Assembly (NCBI RefSeq): GCF_000416965.1
Contig: NZ_ATCL01000020.1
Coordinates: forward strand, 434,001 to 498,000
DNA length: 64,000 nt
Direction: 5' to 3'
DNA from: Exiguobacterium chiriqhucha RW-2
GTDB taxonomy: Bacteria > Bacillota > Bacilli > Exiguobacteriales > Exiguobacteriaceae
Part shown: positions 1-8,810 of the stretch, piece by piece
How the letters are laid out: the number at the start of each line of letters is the position of its first letter
How positions within the stretch are numbered: position 1 is the first letter of the stretch
Notes under the pieces: model-generated
Told to the model about the DNA's origin: nothing
The model's input: only the letters and a program-made list of their open reading frames with translations
Databases searched by the model: none
Translations under genes and position numbers: made by a program

Positions 1-1
1 T

Positions 2-1036
2 GACGAGCCGACCGCTGTATTGACGCCACAAGAGATTCAAGAACTCATTCAAATCATGAAGCGTTTGATCGAAGAAGGTAAATCGATCATCTTGATCACG
101 CATAAACTGAAAGAGATCATGCAAGTGGCCGACCGCTGTACGGTTATCCGTCGCGGACGTTATATCGGCACCGTCGATATCGATGAGACGGTCAATGAAG
201 ACCGTTTGGCTGAAATGATGGTCGGGCGTGAAGTTAACTTTGATGCGGAATATTCCAAGGCAGATCCACAGCAAGTCGTCCTCGACGTGCAAAAACTCGT
301 CGTCAAAGACAGTCGCGGGCTTGAAGCCGTCGATGGCTTGGATTTACAGATTCGTTCAGGAGAGATTCTCGGAATCGCCGGGATTGATGGAAACGGACAG
401 ACCGAGTTGATTGAAGCCATCTCAGGCTTGAAGAAACCGGAGTCTGGAAAAGTATTGTTGAATGGGAAAGACGTGACTGGTTTCACGCCACGTAAAGTGA
501 CGGAATCTGGCGTCGGTCATATCCCGCAAGACCGTCATAAACACGGACTCGTCCTCGACTATTCGATTCGGGACAACATGGTCCTCCAAACGTATTACAA
601 AGAGCCGTTCTCGAAGCGTGGTTTGATGAACTATAAAGCTGTGGCTGAAAAAGCGAAGGCGTTGATTGAGAAGTTTGACGTCCGAACTCCATCGGTCGAT
701 GTGCCAGCCCGTGCCTTATCAGGTGGTAACCAGCAGAAAGCGATTATCGCCCGTGAAGTCGACCGGTCACCTGACTTGTTGATTGCGGCCCAACCGACGC
801 GTGGACTTGACGTCGGTGCAATCGAGTTCATTCATGAACAGCTCATCAAAGAACGTGAGAAAGGACGCGCCGTCCTCTTAATCTCGTTCGAACTCGAAGA
901 GATTTTACACGTCGCGGACCGAGTCGCCGTCTTATATGAAGGTAAGATTGTCGGGATTCGTGATCCGAAAGAAACGACCGAGCAAGAACTCGGCTTCTTG
1001 ATGGCCGGCGGTAAGAGAGGAGAAGAAACAGTATGA
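2..1036 (+). CDS. nupO: Nucleoside ABC transporter ATP-binding protein, 5'-truncated by window edge
   Basis: This is the C-terminal 344 residues of a double-nucleotide-binding-domain ATPase that powers nucleoside uptake (NupO/YufO type, about 510 residues in B. subtilis), so roughly a third lies outside the window. The reading frame is already open at the left edge with the Walker B sequence DEPTAVLTP of the first domain, followed by its H-loop LITHKL. The second domain has the atypical P-loop GIDGNGQ usual for sugar/nucleoside ABC proteins of this class, the signature LSGGNQQK and AAQPTRGLD. The gene overlaps nupP by ATGA, and the two permeases that follow support nucleoside import. An internal TTG at 20 is not the start. 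Confidence 0.93.
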   Translation, partial: DEPTAVLTPQEIQELIQIMKRLIEEGKSIILITHKLKEIMQVADRCTVIRRGRYIGTVDIDETVNEDRLAEMMVGREVNFDAEYSKADPQQVVLDVQKLVVKDSRGLEAVDGLDLQIRSGEILGIAGIDGNGQTELIEAISGLKKPESGKVLLNGKDVTGFTPRKVTESGVGHIPQDRHKHGLVLDYSIRDNMVLQTYYKEPFSKRGLMNYKAVAEKAKALIEKFDVRTPSVDVPARALSGGNQQKAIIAREVDRSPDLLIAAQPTRGLDVGAIEFIHEQLIKEREKGRAVLLISFELEEILHVADRVAVLYEGKIVGIRDPKETTEQELGFLMAGGKRGEETV

Positions 1037-2097
1037 ATAAGTTAGGATTCAATCGACTGCTCATCCCGCTCTTGTCGATTTTGATGGGACTTCTCGTTGG
1101 GGCAATCGTCATGCTGATTGGCGGTTATGACCCGATTCAAGGGTTCTCGTCATTGTTCGAAGGTATGGTCGGAAGCCCATATGCAATCGGAGAAACACTT
1201 CGTGCCGCAGCGCCGCTCATCTTCTCAGGTTTAGCGGTCGCGTTCGCGTTCCGGACCGGTCTCTTCAACATCGGGGTCGAAGGTCAAGTGTTAATCGGTT
1301 GGGTGGCAGCCGTTTACGTCGGAATCAACTTTGATTTACCGATGTTCATCCACCTCCCGCTCGCGCTTCTCGCGGCCATGTTTGCGGCAGCGCTTTGGGC
1401 GTTCGTGCCTGGTTTCTTGAAAGCCAAGTTCCACGTCCATGAAGTTATCACATCGATCATGATGAACTATATCGCCTTGTACACGACGAACGCGATCTTG
1501 CGTAGCGTCATCGGCGTAACGAACGAACGGACCGAGTCGATCAACGAGTCGGCGTCGCTCGCGTCGCCATGGCTTCAAGAAATGACGCAGTTCTCACGCT
1601 TACACTGGGGTGTCCTCATCGCTGTGCTCGCGGCGATCGTCTATTACTACATCTTGCAACGGACGACGCTCGGCTATGAGCTACGGGCCGTCGGTTTCAA
1701 CAAACACGCGTCGCAATACGCGGGGATGAGTGTCAATCGCAACATCATCCTATCGTTCGTCATCTCGGGTATGTTCGCTGGACTCGCTGGAGCGATGGAA
1801 GGTCTTGGTACGTTCAACGGGATGACGCTCAGTGCCTCGTTCACTGGGGTCGGATTCGATGGGATTGCCGTCGCCCTTCTCGGTGCGAACACGGCCATCG
1901 GTGTCGTCTTGGCAGCCATTTTGTTCGCCGGACTCAATATCGGTGGACTCGCGATGCAGCTCGGCGCCAACATTCCGTCCGAGCTCGTCAAAGTCATCAT
2001 CGCCGCCATCGTCATCTTCGTGGCGTCTGGTTATGCGTTCAACTACGTGATTGACAAATTCAAAGGAAATCGTAAGAAAGGAGTGGAGAAAAAATGA
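1033..2097 (+). CDS. nupP: Nucleoside ABC transporter permease NupP
   Basis: Integral membrane permease of the nucleoside importer, 354 residues, of the BPD_transp_2 (ribose/branched-chain amino acid type) family. Many hydrophobic segments are visible, starting with LLIPLLSILMGLLVGAIVM near the N terminus. Its ATG overlaps the nupO stop (ATGA) and its own end overlaps the next permease in the same way, so the three genes are translationally coupled. Together with NupO and NupQ it would form the transmembrane pore. The substrate-binding lipoprotein (NupN) would be expected upstream, outside the window. Guanosine as the substrate is known for B. subtilis and is only inferred here. Confidence 0.92.
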   Translation: MNKLGFNRLLIPLLSILMGLLVGAIVMLIGGYDPIQGFSSLFEGMVGSPYAIGETLRAAAPLIFSGLAVAFAFRTGLFNIGVEGQVLIGWVAAVYVGINFDLPMFIHLPLALLAAMFAAALWAFVPGFLKAKFHVHEVITSIMMNYIALYTTNAILRSVIGVTNERTESINESASLASPWLQEMTQFSRLHWGVLIAVLAAIVYYYILQRTTLGYELRAVGFNKHASQYAGMSVNRNIILSFVISGMFAGLAGAMEGLGTFNGMTLSASFTGVGFDGIAVALLGANTAIGVVLAAILFAGLNIGGLAMQLGANIPSELVKVIIAAIVIFVASGYAFNYVIDKFKGNRKKGVEKK

Positions 2098-3053
2098 GCT
2101 TCTTAGAAGTCCTCTATATCGTCGTTCCGGTCGCGTTGGCCTATGCGACTCCACTCATCATCGCGGCGCTCGGCGGCATTTTCAGTGAACGTTCGGGTGT
2201 CGTCAACATCGCCTTGGAAGGCATCATGGTCATCGGTGCCGCCACGGGAATCATCACGACGCTCACGTTGACGGAGATGGGGCTTGGTGGTCTCAGTCCT
2301 TGGATCTCGCTCTTGGTCGCCATGGTCGTCGGCGCACTCTTCTCACTTTTCTTGGCAGTGCCGGCCATCCTTTGGCGTGCTGACCAAACGGTGCTCGGGG
2401 TCGCAATCAACATGCTTGCGATCGGTCTCGCCATCTTCGTCGTCCGTGTCCTCTACAACAAAGGACAGACCGATTTCATCGAGTTTCGGATTGCGAAAGA
2501 GAACGTGCCGATTTTATCGGATATCCCGGTGCTTCGTATGTTCTTCATCAACGTCCAGTACACGTCGTTCATCGCCATCGCGCTCGCGTTCGTCGTCTGG
2601 TTCGTCATCTTCAAGACGCCGTTCGGCCTTCGTCTCCGCTCGGTCGGGGAACACCCGATGGCAGCTGACACGATGGGAATCAACGTCACGAAAATGCGCT
2701 TCATGGGCGTCATGCTCTCAGGTGCGTTCGGCGGTCTCGCCGGTGCGGTCTACGCCGTCACGGTCACGACGAACTTCAGTGGGACGACGATTGTCGGTCA
2801 AGGCTTCTTGGCCATCGCCGCCATGATCTTCGGGAAGTGGAACCCGCTCGGCGCGCTCGGAGCCGGCCTCTTCTTCGGTTTCGCCCAAGCGTTGTCGATC
2901 ATCGGCAGTAACTTGCCGGTCATCAGCAACGTGCCGCAAGTGTTGCTCTTGATTGCACCGTATGCGCTTACGATTCTTGCCCTCGCGGGTGTCGTCGGAC
3001 GTGCGGATGCACCGAAATCAGTCGGTATCCCATATATTAAAGGGAAACGCTAA
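2094..3053 (+). CDS. nupQ: Nucleoside ABC transporter permease NupQ
   Basis: Second membrane permease of the nucleoside importer, 319 residues, same superfamily as NupP but shorter. It starts MSFLEVLYIVVPVALAYATP and contains the GGIFSERSGVVNIALEG stretch typical of this permease class, followed by repeated hydrophobic helices. Its ATG overlaps the nupP stop codon. It is the last gene of the operon: a perfect 13-bp terminator stem follows 30 bases after the stop. Assignment to NupQ rests on gene order ATPase-permease-permease and family resemblance. Confidence 0.92.
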   Translation: MSFLEVLYIVVPVALAYATPLIIAALGGIFSERSGVVNIALEGIMVIGAATGIITTLTLTEMGLGGLSPWISLLVAMVVGALFSLFLAVPAILWRADQTVLGVAINMLAIGLAIFVVRVLYNKGQTDFIEFRIAKENVPILSDIPVLRMFFINVQYTSFIAIALAFVVWFVIFKTPFGLRLRSVGEHPMAADTMGINVTKMRFMGVMLSGAFGGLAGAVYAVTVTTNFSGTTIVGQGFLAIAAMIFGKWNPLGALGAGLFFGFAQALSIIGSNLPVISNVPQVLLLIAPYALTILALAGVVGRADAPKSVGIPYIKGKR

Positions 3054-3082
3054 TCACCAAAAGGACAAATGTCCATTTCACC

Positions 3083-3118
3083 AAGGTTGTTTGACGCTTA
3101 AGTCAAACAACCTTTTTT
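3083..3118 (+). terminator. Intrinsic terminator after nupOPQ
   Basis: A perfect 13-bp stem (3083-3095 with 3102-3114), a 6-base loop and a run of Ts to 3118. It closes the nucleoside transporter operon and separates it from the nuclease gene. Confidence 0.95.
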
Positions 3119-3144
3119 GTTATACTGGTGTAGAGGTGAGACAA

Positions 3145-3942
3145 TTGAAAAAATGGTGGCAACTGCTGATTGCCGTCGTGCTGAGCATCTCGCTCGCAGG
3201 CTGCTCAGTCGATGACTGGTTCGCTGAACAAATCGACCCGCCGGAGTCGCTCGTCGAACTCGAGGCCGACTTTCCGTCGGCGTCGGTCACGCAACAAGTC
3301 GCACGGCCGCTCGGCAAGACTGAGACGGTCACGCTCGACCGCGTCATCGACGGGGATACGCTCAAAGTCGAGTTTGAGAACGGGGCGACGGAATCGATTC
3401 GCCTCTTGCTCGTCGATACGCCAGAGACGAGTCATCCGACGTTGCCGGTACAACCGTTCGGAGAAGATGCAAAATCATTCGTCGAGCGTTGGCTACCAGA
3501 AGGGGATACGATCACACTGGAGTATGACGTCGGGCGCTACGATCGCTATCAACGGACACTCGCCTACGTCTGGTACGATGATGCGATGCTGAACGAGGAA
3601 TTGTTACGTCGCGGTCTGGCGCGCGTCGCCTATGTATACGCGCCGAACACGCAACACATCGATGCGTTCCGGGACGTCGAACAGGCCGCGCGTCAGGAAT
3701 TGCTCGGGATTTGGAGTCTCGAGGATTATGTGACCGGCAAAGGGTTCGACCACGAGGCGACCGAGCCGGCCCAGCCGAAACGAGACACGGATGGATGTGA
3801 CATTAAAGGGAATATCAATCGGGACGGAGAGAAGATTTATCACGTTCCGGGCGGGGCGAGCTATGAGCGCACGATCCCGGAAGAGATGTTCTGTACAGAG
3901 AAAGAGGCGCGGGAGGCCGGTTTCCGCAAAGCGACACGATAA
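3145..3942 (+). CDS. Thermonuclease-family lipoprotein
   Basis: A 265-residue exported nuclease. The TTG at 3145 is chosen because GAGGTGAG lies just upstream and because it gives a clean lipoprotein signal: a hydrophobic core ending in LAGC with the lipidated Cys20. Residues about 60-200 form a staphylococcal-nuclease domain. The counterparts of its active-site residues are visible: Asp71 in VIDGDT, Arg86, Asp91 and Glu94 in RLLLVDTPE, and Arg137 in YQRTLAY. Residues 218-262 form a small Cys-containing tail (GCDIKGNIN ... HVPGGASY) resembling the sunset domain found after such nucleases. It likely degrades extracellular nucleic acid at the membrane surface; sitting next to a nucleoside importer fits nucleotide scavenging, which is inference. 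Confidence 0.88.
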   Translation: MKKWWQLLIAVVLSISLAGCSVDDWFAEQIDPPESLVELEADFPSASVTQQVARPLGKTETVTLDRVIDGDTLKVEFENGATESIRLLLVDTPETSHPTLPVQPFGEDAKSFVERWLPEGDTITLEYDVGRYDRYQRTLAYVWYDDAMLNEELLRRGLARVAYVYAPNTQHIDAFRDVEQAARQELLGIWSLEDYVTGKGFDHEATEPAQPKRDTDGCDIKGNINRDGEKIYHVPGGASYERTIPEEMFCTEKEAREAGFRKATR

Positions 3943-3980
3943 AAAAAGACATGTGCGCCGAGATGGCACACATGTCTCGT
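3943..3980. terminator. Bidirectional terminator between nuclease gene and fer
   Basis: Stem 3948-3959 pairs with 3965-3976 (12 bp with one C-A mismatch) around a 5-base loop. A run of As lies on the left and a T-rich stretch on the right, so it can serve both converging genes. Confidence 0.75.
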
Positions 3981-4274
<294 letters not shown>

Positions 4275-4290
4275 CTACTGACTATGAGTA

Positions 4291-4319
4291 ATTGTAGTCT
4301 ACATACCCAAATATTTCAA
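4291..4319 (-). promoter_or_regulatory. Sigma-A promoter for fer
   Basis: On the minus strand TTGAAA and TACAAT are separated by exactly 17 bases. The -10 end lies about 60 bases upstream of the fer start. Confidence 0.75.
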
Positions 4320-4371
4320 TGAGGAAACGAATAACGTTTTGGAAGCATAATTTTAACAAGGAGGTGGAACG

Positions 4372-5394
4372 ATGGTTCATTTAGCGGACGGGGTGTTATT
4401 ACTATCCATCCAACGCTTGAAAGGTGAACGCAGCGAGCGCAGTTTGTTTCATGTGTTGAACGGGAAACGATCGGCGACGACGCTGCAAGATGCCTTTTTT
4501 TATGATTTGGAACCGATTTTTGGCTTGTTCCCCTACACGAAGTACGACTATGAGAAACTGCTCGCCTCGTTCGAGAAGCGAGGTTGGCTCAACCGCTCGA
4601 GTTTTACCTTGACCGAAGCCGGGTCCATGCTCGCTTCGCCCGAGGCCGTCAGCGACTTGTTCGACCGTCTCGGCGGCGAGTACCGGGACTATACGACGAT
4701 GACATGGAAACGGCTCAGCCTGTTCGTGCAGACGTTCATGTCGCTCGAGCATGAGCGGACGTTTTATCCGGTCCAGGCCGATCGTCTGGCCGAACGTTGG
4801 GTCAAACAAATCGTCCGGACCGAACGCGAATGGCGACCGTTGATTCAAAGTTTCCATCACGAGCTCGAGACGGCGCTTGAAGACATCGGCGACCCTTATG
4901 CGACCGCCGTCGTTTATAGGTTCACGGGAGCGTTCGAGACTGGGTATACGTATGAACAAATCGCGGCCCTCCTCGACGTTGATGCACGGACGGCCCGGCT
5001 CTACTTCTTGGCCGGGTGGAATGCGCTCCTCTGGAAATTGCCGCGAGACGCGAAACTGTTAGGATTCGCCCACGGCTTATCGAGTGAACGGATGACCTTA
5101 TCGGCGCGAGGGTCGTATGAACAGTTCTTGGCCGGTCGATCGTTCCAACAAGTCCAGTCACAGCGGCGGTTGCGCACTAGTACGATTGAAGACCACGTCG
5201 TCGAGATGGCGATGTATTTAGACGAATTTCCGCTCGACCAATTTGTTCCGCTCGAGCAAATCAAGCAAGTCGAGCAGCTGCGTGACGAATCGAGCTGGGC
5301 GCTCAAACCGATTTTTGAACAAATCGACGGGATCAGTTATTATCAAATCCGATTGGTGTTCGCACGATTGAAACGAGGTGAGACATTTGTTTGA
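4372..5394 (+). CDS. ypbB: YpbB-like helix-turn-helix protein
   Basis: A 340-residue protein of unknown role that is always paired with RecS in Bacillales. Strong RBS AAGGAGGTGG precedes the ATG. The C-terminal part (about residues 265-335, from RSFQQVQSQRRLRTSTIEDHV) matches the helix-turn-helix found at the end of several RecQ-type helicases. An interior segment (TYEQIAALLDVDARTARLYF) also looks like a DNA-binding helix pair. The stop overlaps the start region of recS, so the two are translationally coupled, suggesting that YpbB and the helicase act as one unit on DNA. The exact biochemical function is not known to me. Confidence 0.85.
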   Translation: MVHLADGVLLLSIQRLKGERSERSLFHVLNGKRSATTLQDAFFYDLEPIFGLFPYTKYDYEKLLASFEKRGWLNRSSFTLTEAGSMLASPEAVSDLFDRLGGEYRDYTTMTWKRLSLFVQTFMSLEHERTFYPVQADRLAERWVKQIVRTEREWRPLIQSFHHELETALEDIGDPYATAVVYRFTGAFETGYTYEQIAALLDVDARTARLYFLAGWNALLWKLPRDAKLLGFAHGLSSERMTLSARGSYEQFLAGRSFQQVQSQRRLRTSTIEDHVVEMAMYLDEFPLDQFVPLEQIKQVEQLRDESSWALKPIFEQIDGISYYQIRLVFARLKRGETFV

Positions 5395-6805
5395 GAAGAC
5401 GTTGAAGCGGGTGTTCGGTTATGACAGTTTCCGTCCGGGACAGCGCGAGGTGATCGATGCGGTCGCCGAGGGACAAGACGTGCTCGCCATCATGCCGACC
5501 GGGGCCGGGAAGTCATTGACGTTCCAACTCCCGTCCTATATCAAAAACGACGGCTTGACGATTATCGTCTCGCCGCTCTTGTCACTGATCGAGGACCAGA
5601 TGCTCCATATCCGCGAGCGCGGCGAACGTGGGGTGGCCCGATTGACGTCGATGGAGACGCTCGAAGAGAAGCAAGAGATTTTAAACCATTTGAAACGGTA
5701 CCGCTTTTTGTATTTATCGCCGGAGCAACTTGCCGTGCCCCATGTGACACGGGCGCTGGCGCGCACAAAGATTCAAATGCTCGTCGTCGACGAGGCGCAC
5801 TGTATCTCGCAGTGGGGCCATGAATTCCGGCCGGAGTATGCGCGCCTAGGTGAACTGCGCAAGCAGCTCGGCAGTCCGCAGTGCATGGCTGTCACGGCGA
5901 CCGCACCGGAGACGGTGAAACGAGATATTGTCGAGAAACTGGCGCTCTTCTCGCCGGCGCAGTTCGTCCACTCGGCGAACCGTCCCGAAATTCGCCTCAT
6001 CGTGGAACGTCTCGGGTCAGAAGATAAGATGCGCCGTCTGAGCGAACTCGTCCACGACGTGCCGAAACCGGCCGTCATCTATACGGCGACACGGCGTGAG
6101 GCCGAAGCGCTCGCCCTCCATCTCGATGACGCCTTGTTTTATCACGGTGGCATGTCGACCGAGGACCGGCGCCTTGTACAGTCACAATTTTTACGTGACG
6201 AAGTCGCCATCATGGTTTGTACGAGTGCGTTCGGGATGGGTGTCAATAAAGATAACGTCCGTTCCGTCATCCATTATCAAATCCCGGCCACGCTCGAGGC
6301 GTACATGCAAGAGATCGGTCGGGCTGGGCGTGACGGCGAGCCGGCTTTCGCGGTCTTGCTATACGCCGAAGGGGATGAGCGGATTCAACAGTTTTTGATC
6401 GACCAGCAATATCCGAAAGACAAAGATATCCGTCTCGCCTATTTTGAACGAGACAATGGCACGAGCCTGGCCCAGTTGCCACGCTTATTGCGCTTGAACG
6501 AGGAAGACCCGGTTTGGGGACTGTTGAATCAGATGCTTGCCGAGCGGACGCTTGCCGAGGCGGTGGATTGGGTAAAAGATAGAAAGCGGGCCCGGTATCG
6601 TCAACTGGGGCAGATGATGGACTATGCCCTCATCAAGACGTGTCGGCGCGATTATTTGTTAAATTATTTCTCGGAGCAACCGGTCAAGCAAAGCGATTGT
6701 TGCGACATCTGCGGCGAAATCGTGTTCCCGCCGTCGGAGCAACTTGTGTCTAAAAATGTGACAGATTGGAAACATCGGTTGGCTCGTATCTTTTCCTTTG
6801 ATTGA
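5387..6805 (+). CDS. recS: ATP-dependent DNA helicase, RecQ family (RecS)
   Basis: A 472-residue 3'-5' DNA helicase of the RecQ group, involved in recombinational repair and replication-fork handling. Visible are the Q-motif region FGYDSFRPGQ, the P-loop MPTGAGKS, the DEAH box (VVDEAHCISQWGHEFR), and the helicase C motifs GMGVNKDNVR and QEIGRAGRDG. Near the end TCRRDYLLNYF and CCDIC give the cysteines of the RecQ zinc subdomain. No HRDC domain follows, so it is the short RecS form rather than full RecQ. TTG 5387 is preferred because GAGGTGAG lies 4-5 bases before it; the GTG at 5378 lies inside that RBS. The start overlaps ypbB. Confidence 0.92.
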   Translation: MFEKTLKRVFGYDSFRPGQREVIDAVAEGQDVLAIMPTGAGKSLTFQLPSYIKNDGLTIIVSPLLSLIEDQMLHIRERGERGVARLTSMETLEEKQEILNHLKRYRFLYLSPEQLAVPHVTRALARTKIQMLVVDEAHCISQWGHEFRPEYARLGELRKQLGSPQCMAVTATAPETVKRDIVEKLALFSPAQFVHSANRPEIRLIVERLGSEDKMRRLSELVHDVPKPAVIYTATRREAEALALHLDDALFYHGGMSTEDRRLVQSQFLRDEVAIMVCTSAFGMGVNKDNVRSVIHYQIPATLEAYMQEIGRAGRDGEPAFAVLLYAEGDERIQQFLIDQQYPKDKDIRLAYFERDNGTSLAQLPRLLRLNEEDPVWGLLNQMLAERTLAEAVDWVKDRKRARYRQLGQMMDYALIKTCRRDYLLNYFSEQPVKQSDCCDICGEIVFPPSEQLVSKNVTDWKHRLARIFSFD

Positions 6806-6846
6806 TATCATAGTAAAATGATAAAAAAGGTAAAGGAGGGCACACG

Positions 6847-7050
6847 TTGCGACATCGGAACCAAGCGGACTCACTTCGTGAAAAAGTGGTGGACACGTTG
6901 CCATCTCGCGCTGAACGGCAAGAGCATGAGCGAAAAGAGAAATTGAACGACAACTGGCTGAAGCGACCGCTCGCCATGATGCTGACACTGACGATGTTTG
7001 CCATTATTCTTGTATTTTTATATATAGGTCGTCACGACATCTTTTTCTAA
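6847..7050 (+). CDS. Small single-pass membrane protein at the ypbE position
   Basis: A 67-residue protein with TTG start preceded by AAGGAGGG at 6833-6840. The N-terminal 45 residues are charged and rich in Arg/Glu/Lys (LPSRAERQEHERKEKL), followed by one transmembrane helix (LAMMLTLTMFAIILVFLYI) and a short tail. It sits directly after recS, where B. subtilis has ypbE, a protein with a similar charged SRVERR-type N terminus and one membrane helix but a long C-terminal LysM region. This may be a short YpbE relative lacking the LysM part; that is inference. It ends at a strong terminator. Confidence 0.7.
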   Translation: MRHRNQADSLREKVVDTLPSRAERQEHERKEKLNDNWLKRPLAMMLTLTMFAIILVFLYIGRHDIFF

Positions 7051-7052
7051 AC

Positions 7053-7080
7053 AATACGACGAGAACGTCGTATTTTTTTT
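7053..7080 (+). terminator. Intrinsic terminator after recS unit
   Basis: Stem 7053-7061 with 7066-7074 (9 bp), tetraloop AGAA, then an uninterrupted T run to 7080. Confidence 0.95.
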
Positions 7081-7098
7081 ATGATTTCATGCCCGAGG

Positions 7099-7145
7099 TT
7101 GTGAATATGCACAATCTCACCAATTTCTCACAAGATTTGCACAAT
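7099..7145. promoter_or_regulatory. Candidate operator region upstream of the B12-MerR gene
   Basis: An inverted repeat TTGTG-6-CACAA lies at 7099-7114, and its right half TGCACAAT recurs as a direct repeat at 7138-7145, exactly 30 bases further (about three helical turns). A -10-like TATACT lies at 7174-7179. MerR/CarH-type regulators often bind such repeats in their own promoters; autoregulation is inference. Confidence 0.45.
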
Positions 7146-7214
7146 AAAACAGGTAAAGCCGTACAGATGGGTCTATACTGAAAGAGAAGAACTAGTAGGA
7201 AAGGAGGGGCTGCT

Positions 7215-8072
7215 GTGCCGAAGTACTCCATCAAGACGGTCGCGTCACTCACCGGAGTCAACCCGACCACGATCCGGGCGTGGGAACGACGCTATCAATT
7301 CATCGTTCCGAGCCGGACAGATTCGGGTCATCGATTGTATTCCGACCAAGACGTCGAGAAGATAAAATGGGTCGTTGAAAAACAACGGGAAGGATTGACC
7401 GTGTCCCAAGCGATTCAACAGCTACATGAAGCCCCGAAGCCGAAGCCTGCCCGCCTTTATGACGAGGAGCTCATGGACGGGTTGCTCGAGGCGTTACTTT
7501 CATTTGATGAACGTAAGGCGCACGATTTGATTAATCGTGCCTTTAATACGTTTAGTTTTGAAAAGGTTACGACAGATATCATCGGTCCGTTATTGATGGA
7601 AATCGGGACACGTTGGGAGAATGGGACGATTACGATTGCGCATGAACATTTTGCGACGGCCTTTTTGCGTGCCCGCCTGTCGACGTTGTCGCTCCAAATG
7701 CCGATGAATCCCTTTTTGCCACGCATCATTTGCGTCTGTGCCCCGGGCGAGATGCACGAAATCGGGCTCTTGTTCGTGACGCTTTATTTGCGCCAATACG
7801 GTTATGACGTGATTTTCCTAGGTGCGGGATTCCCGAAAGAGGATTTGAACGAGGCGTTGCACGATATCGATGCCAAGTGTCTGATTTTCTCATGTACGTT
7901 GACGGAACATCTCGATGGCCTGAAAGACGCGATGCAGTTCATCCAAGCCGACCACCCGAACCTCGTCATCGGGGCCGGTGGTTACGCGGTCAGCCTTCAA
8001 GCGTCCGAATTCGGATCGGCCTTCCTCGGGGACACGCCCGAGGCGTGGACCGAGTGGTTGTCAACTATTTGA
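7215..8072 (+). CDS. MerR-family regulator with cobalamin-binding domain (CarH/LitR-like)
   Basis: A 285-residue transcription factor. Residues 1-70 form a MerR winged helix (YSIKTVASLTGVNPTTIRAW ERRY). Residues about 80-165 match the four-helix B12-cap and about 168-285 a Rossmann B12-binding domain. Two diagnostic motifs are present: W134-x9-E144-H145, and E179-x-H181-x-x-G184, in which the histidine would be the lower axial ligand to cobalt. These are the residues used by CarH photoreceptors, which tetramerise and bind DNA in the dark with adenosylcobalamin and release in light. GTG start with AAGGAGGGG 5 bases upstream. No carotenoid or photolyase gene is adjacent, so the target is unknown. 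Light sensing is inferred from motifs only. Confidence 0.85.
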   Translation: MPKYSIKTVASLTGVNPTTIRAWERRYQFIVPSRTDSGHRLYSDQDVEKIKWVVEKQREGLTVSQAIQQLHEAPKPKPARLYDEELMDGLLEALLSFDERKAHDLINRAFNTFSFEKVTTDIIGPLLMEIGTRWENGTITIAHEHFATAFLRARLSTLSLQMPMNPFLPRIICVCAPGEMHEIGLLFVTLYLRQYGYDVIFLGAGFPKEDLNEALHDIDAKCLIFSCTLTEHLDGLKDAMQFIQADHPNLVIGAGGYAVSLQASEFGSAFLGDTPEAWTEWLSTI

Positions 8073-8133
8073 CAGCTCGAACAAACGGGAGTAGCTTATA
8101 AAGTAGGATTGATTATTCTTTGGAGGTTTTCGT

Positions 8134-8715
8134 TTGAGATTTGAAAAGCAAACAAAAGAACATTTAAGGGTATATTTGACCGCGAGCGACCTATCCACTC
8201 GAGGCATCGCCATCGATACCATCGTGGGGGAGAGCGGTCAAGACCTGTGGCGGGAATTGCTTGAGACGGCGGAAGCGGAATTTGGCTTCATGCCGCAAGG
8301 GACCGTCGACTTGAACGTGACGATGTTTCCCCGTGACGGGCTCGTCATCGACGTCCAGAAAGTCGATGCGCCCGTAGCGGAATCGGATCAAGAGCAAGTC
8401 GAGATTCGGCTCACCATCGACGTGATTCATCATTTGATTTATCAATTTGACGATATCGAGGACGTCATCAACGCCTCGATTCGCTTGTTCCCACATATGC
8501 GAGACACCGAGCAGGGCGGAGCGTTCTATCATTACGAGGGACGATATTATCTGCACTTTGTCGAGGTGCTCAAACCAGACGTGGAAGAACGACTGGCCGC
8601 CATCTTGTCGGAGTACGGTCGGACGACGACCGTCAGTCCGTACGTCATGATGGAGTACGGGAAGACGATTCAAACTGAACAGGCCGTGAAACAGCTGTAC
8701 GATACGTTCGCGTAA
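8134..8715 (+). CDS. mecB: Adaptor protein of the MecA family (MecB/YpbH)
   Basis: A 193-residue adaptor that would deliver substrates to the ClpC ATPase for degradation by ClpCP. The N-terminal portion (residues about 1-50, KEHLRVYLTASDLSTRGIAID) is the substrate-binding part, followed by an acidic linker (VAESDQEQVE) and a C-terminal ClpC-binding domain of alpha/beta repeats. Length matches B. subtilis MecB/YpbH (194) rather than MecA (218), and the position just before gudB also fits mecB. TTG start with TGGAGG upstream. It follows the B12-MerR gene by 61 bases with no obvious terminator, so some co-transcription is possible. Confidence 0.88.
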   Translation: MRFEKQTKEHLRVYLTASDLSTRGIAIDTIVGESGQDLWRELLETAEAEFGFMPQGTVDLNVTMFPRDGLVIDVQKVDAPVAESDQEQVEIRLTIDVIHHLIYQFDDIEDVINASIRLFPHMRDTEQGGAFYHYEGRYYLHFVEVLKPDVEERLAAILSEYGRTTTVSPYVMMEYGKTIQTEQAVKQLYDTFA

Positions 8716-8810
8716 GTACGGCTTTTTACCGTTCTGTTTCTATTGTTTTCGGCCGACACATGGTATGATAAAGCTTGAATTTTGGAGTAGCTAGCTGAAG
8801 GAGAGATTTG

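Noticed and set aside
2953-3144. N-terminal extension of the nuclease lipoprotein gene into nupQ
   Set aside because: It would cross a strong terminator and hide the lipoprotein signal that begins at the TTG at 3145.
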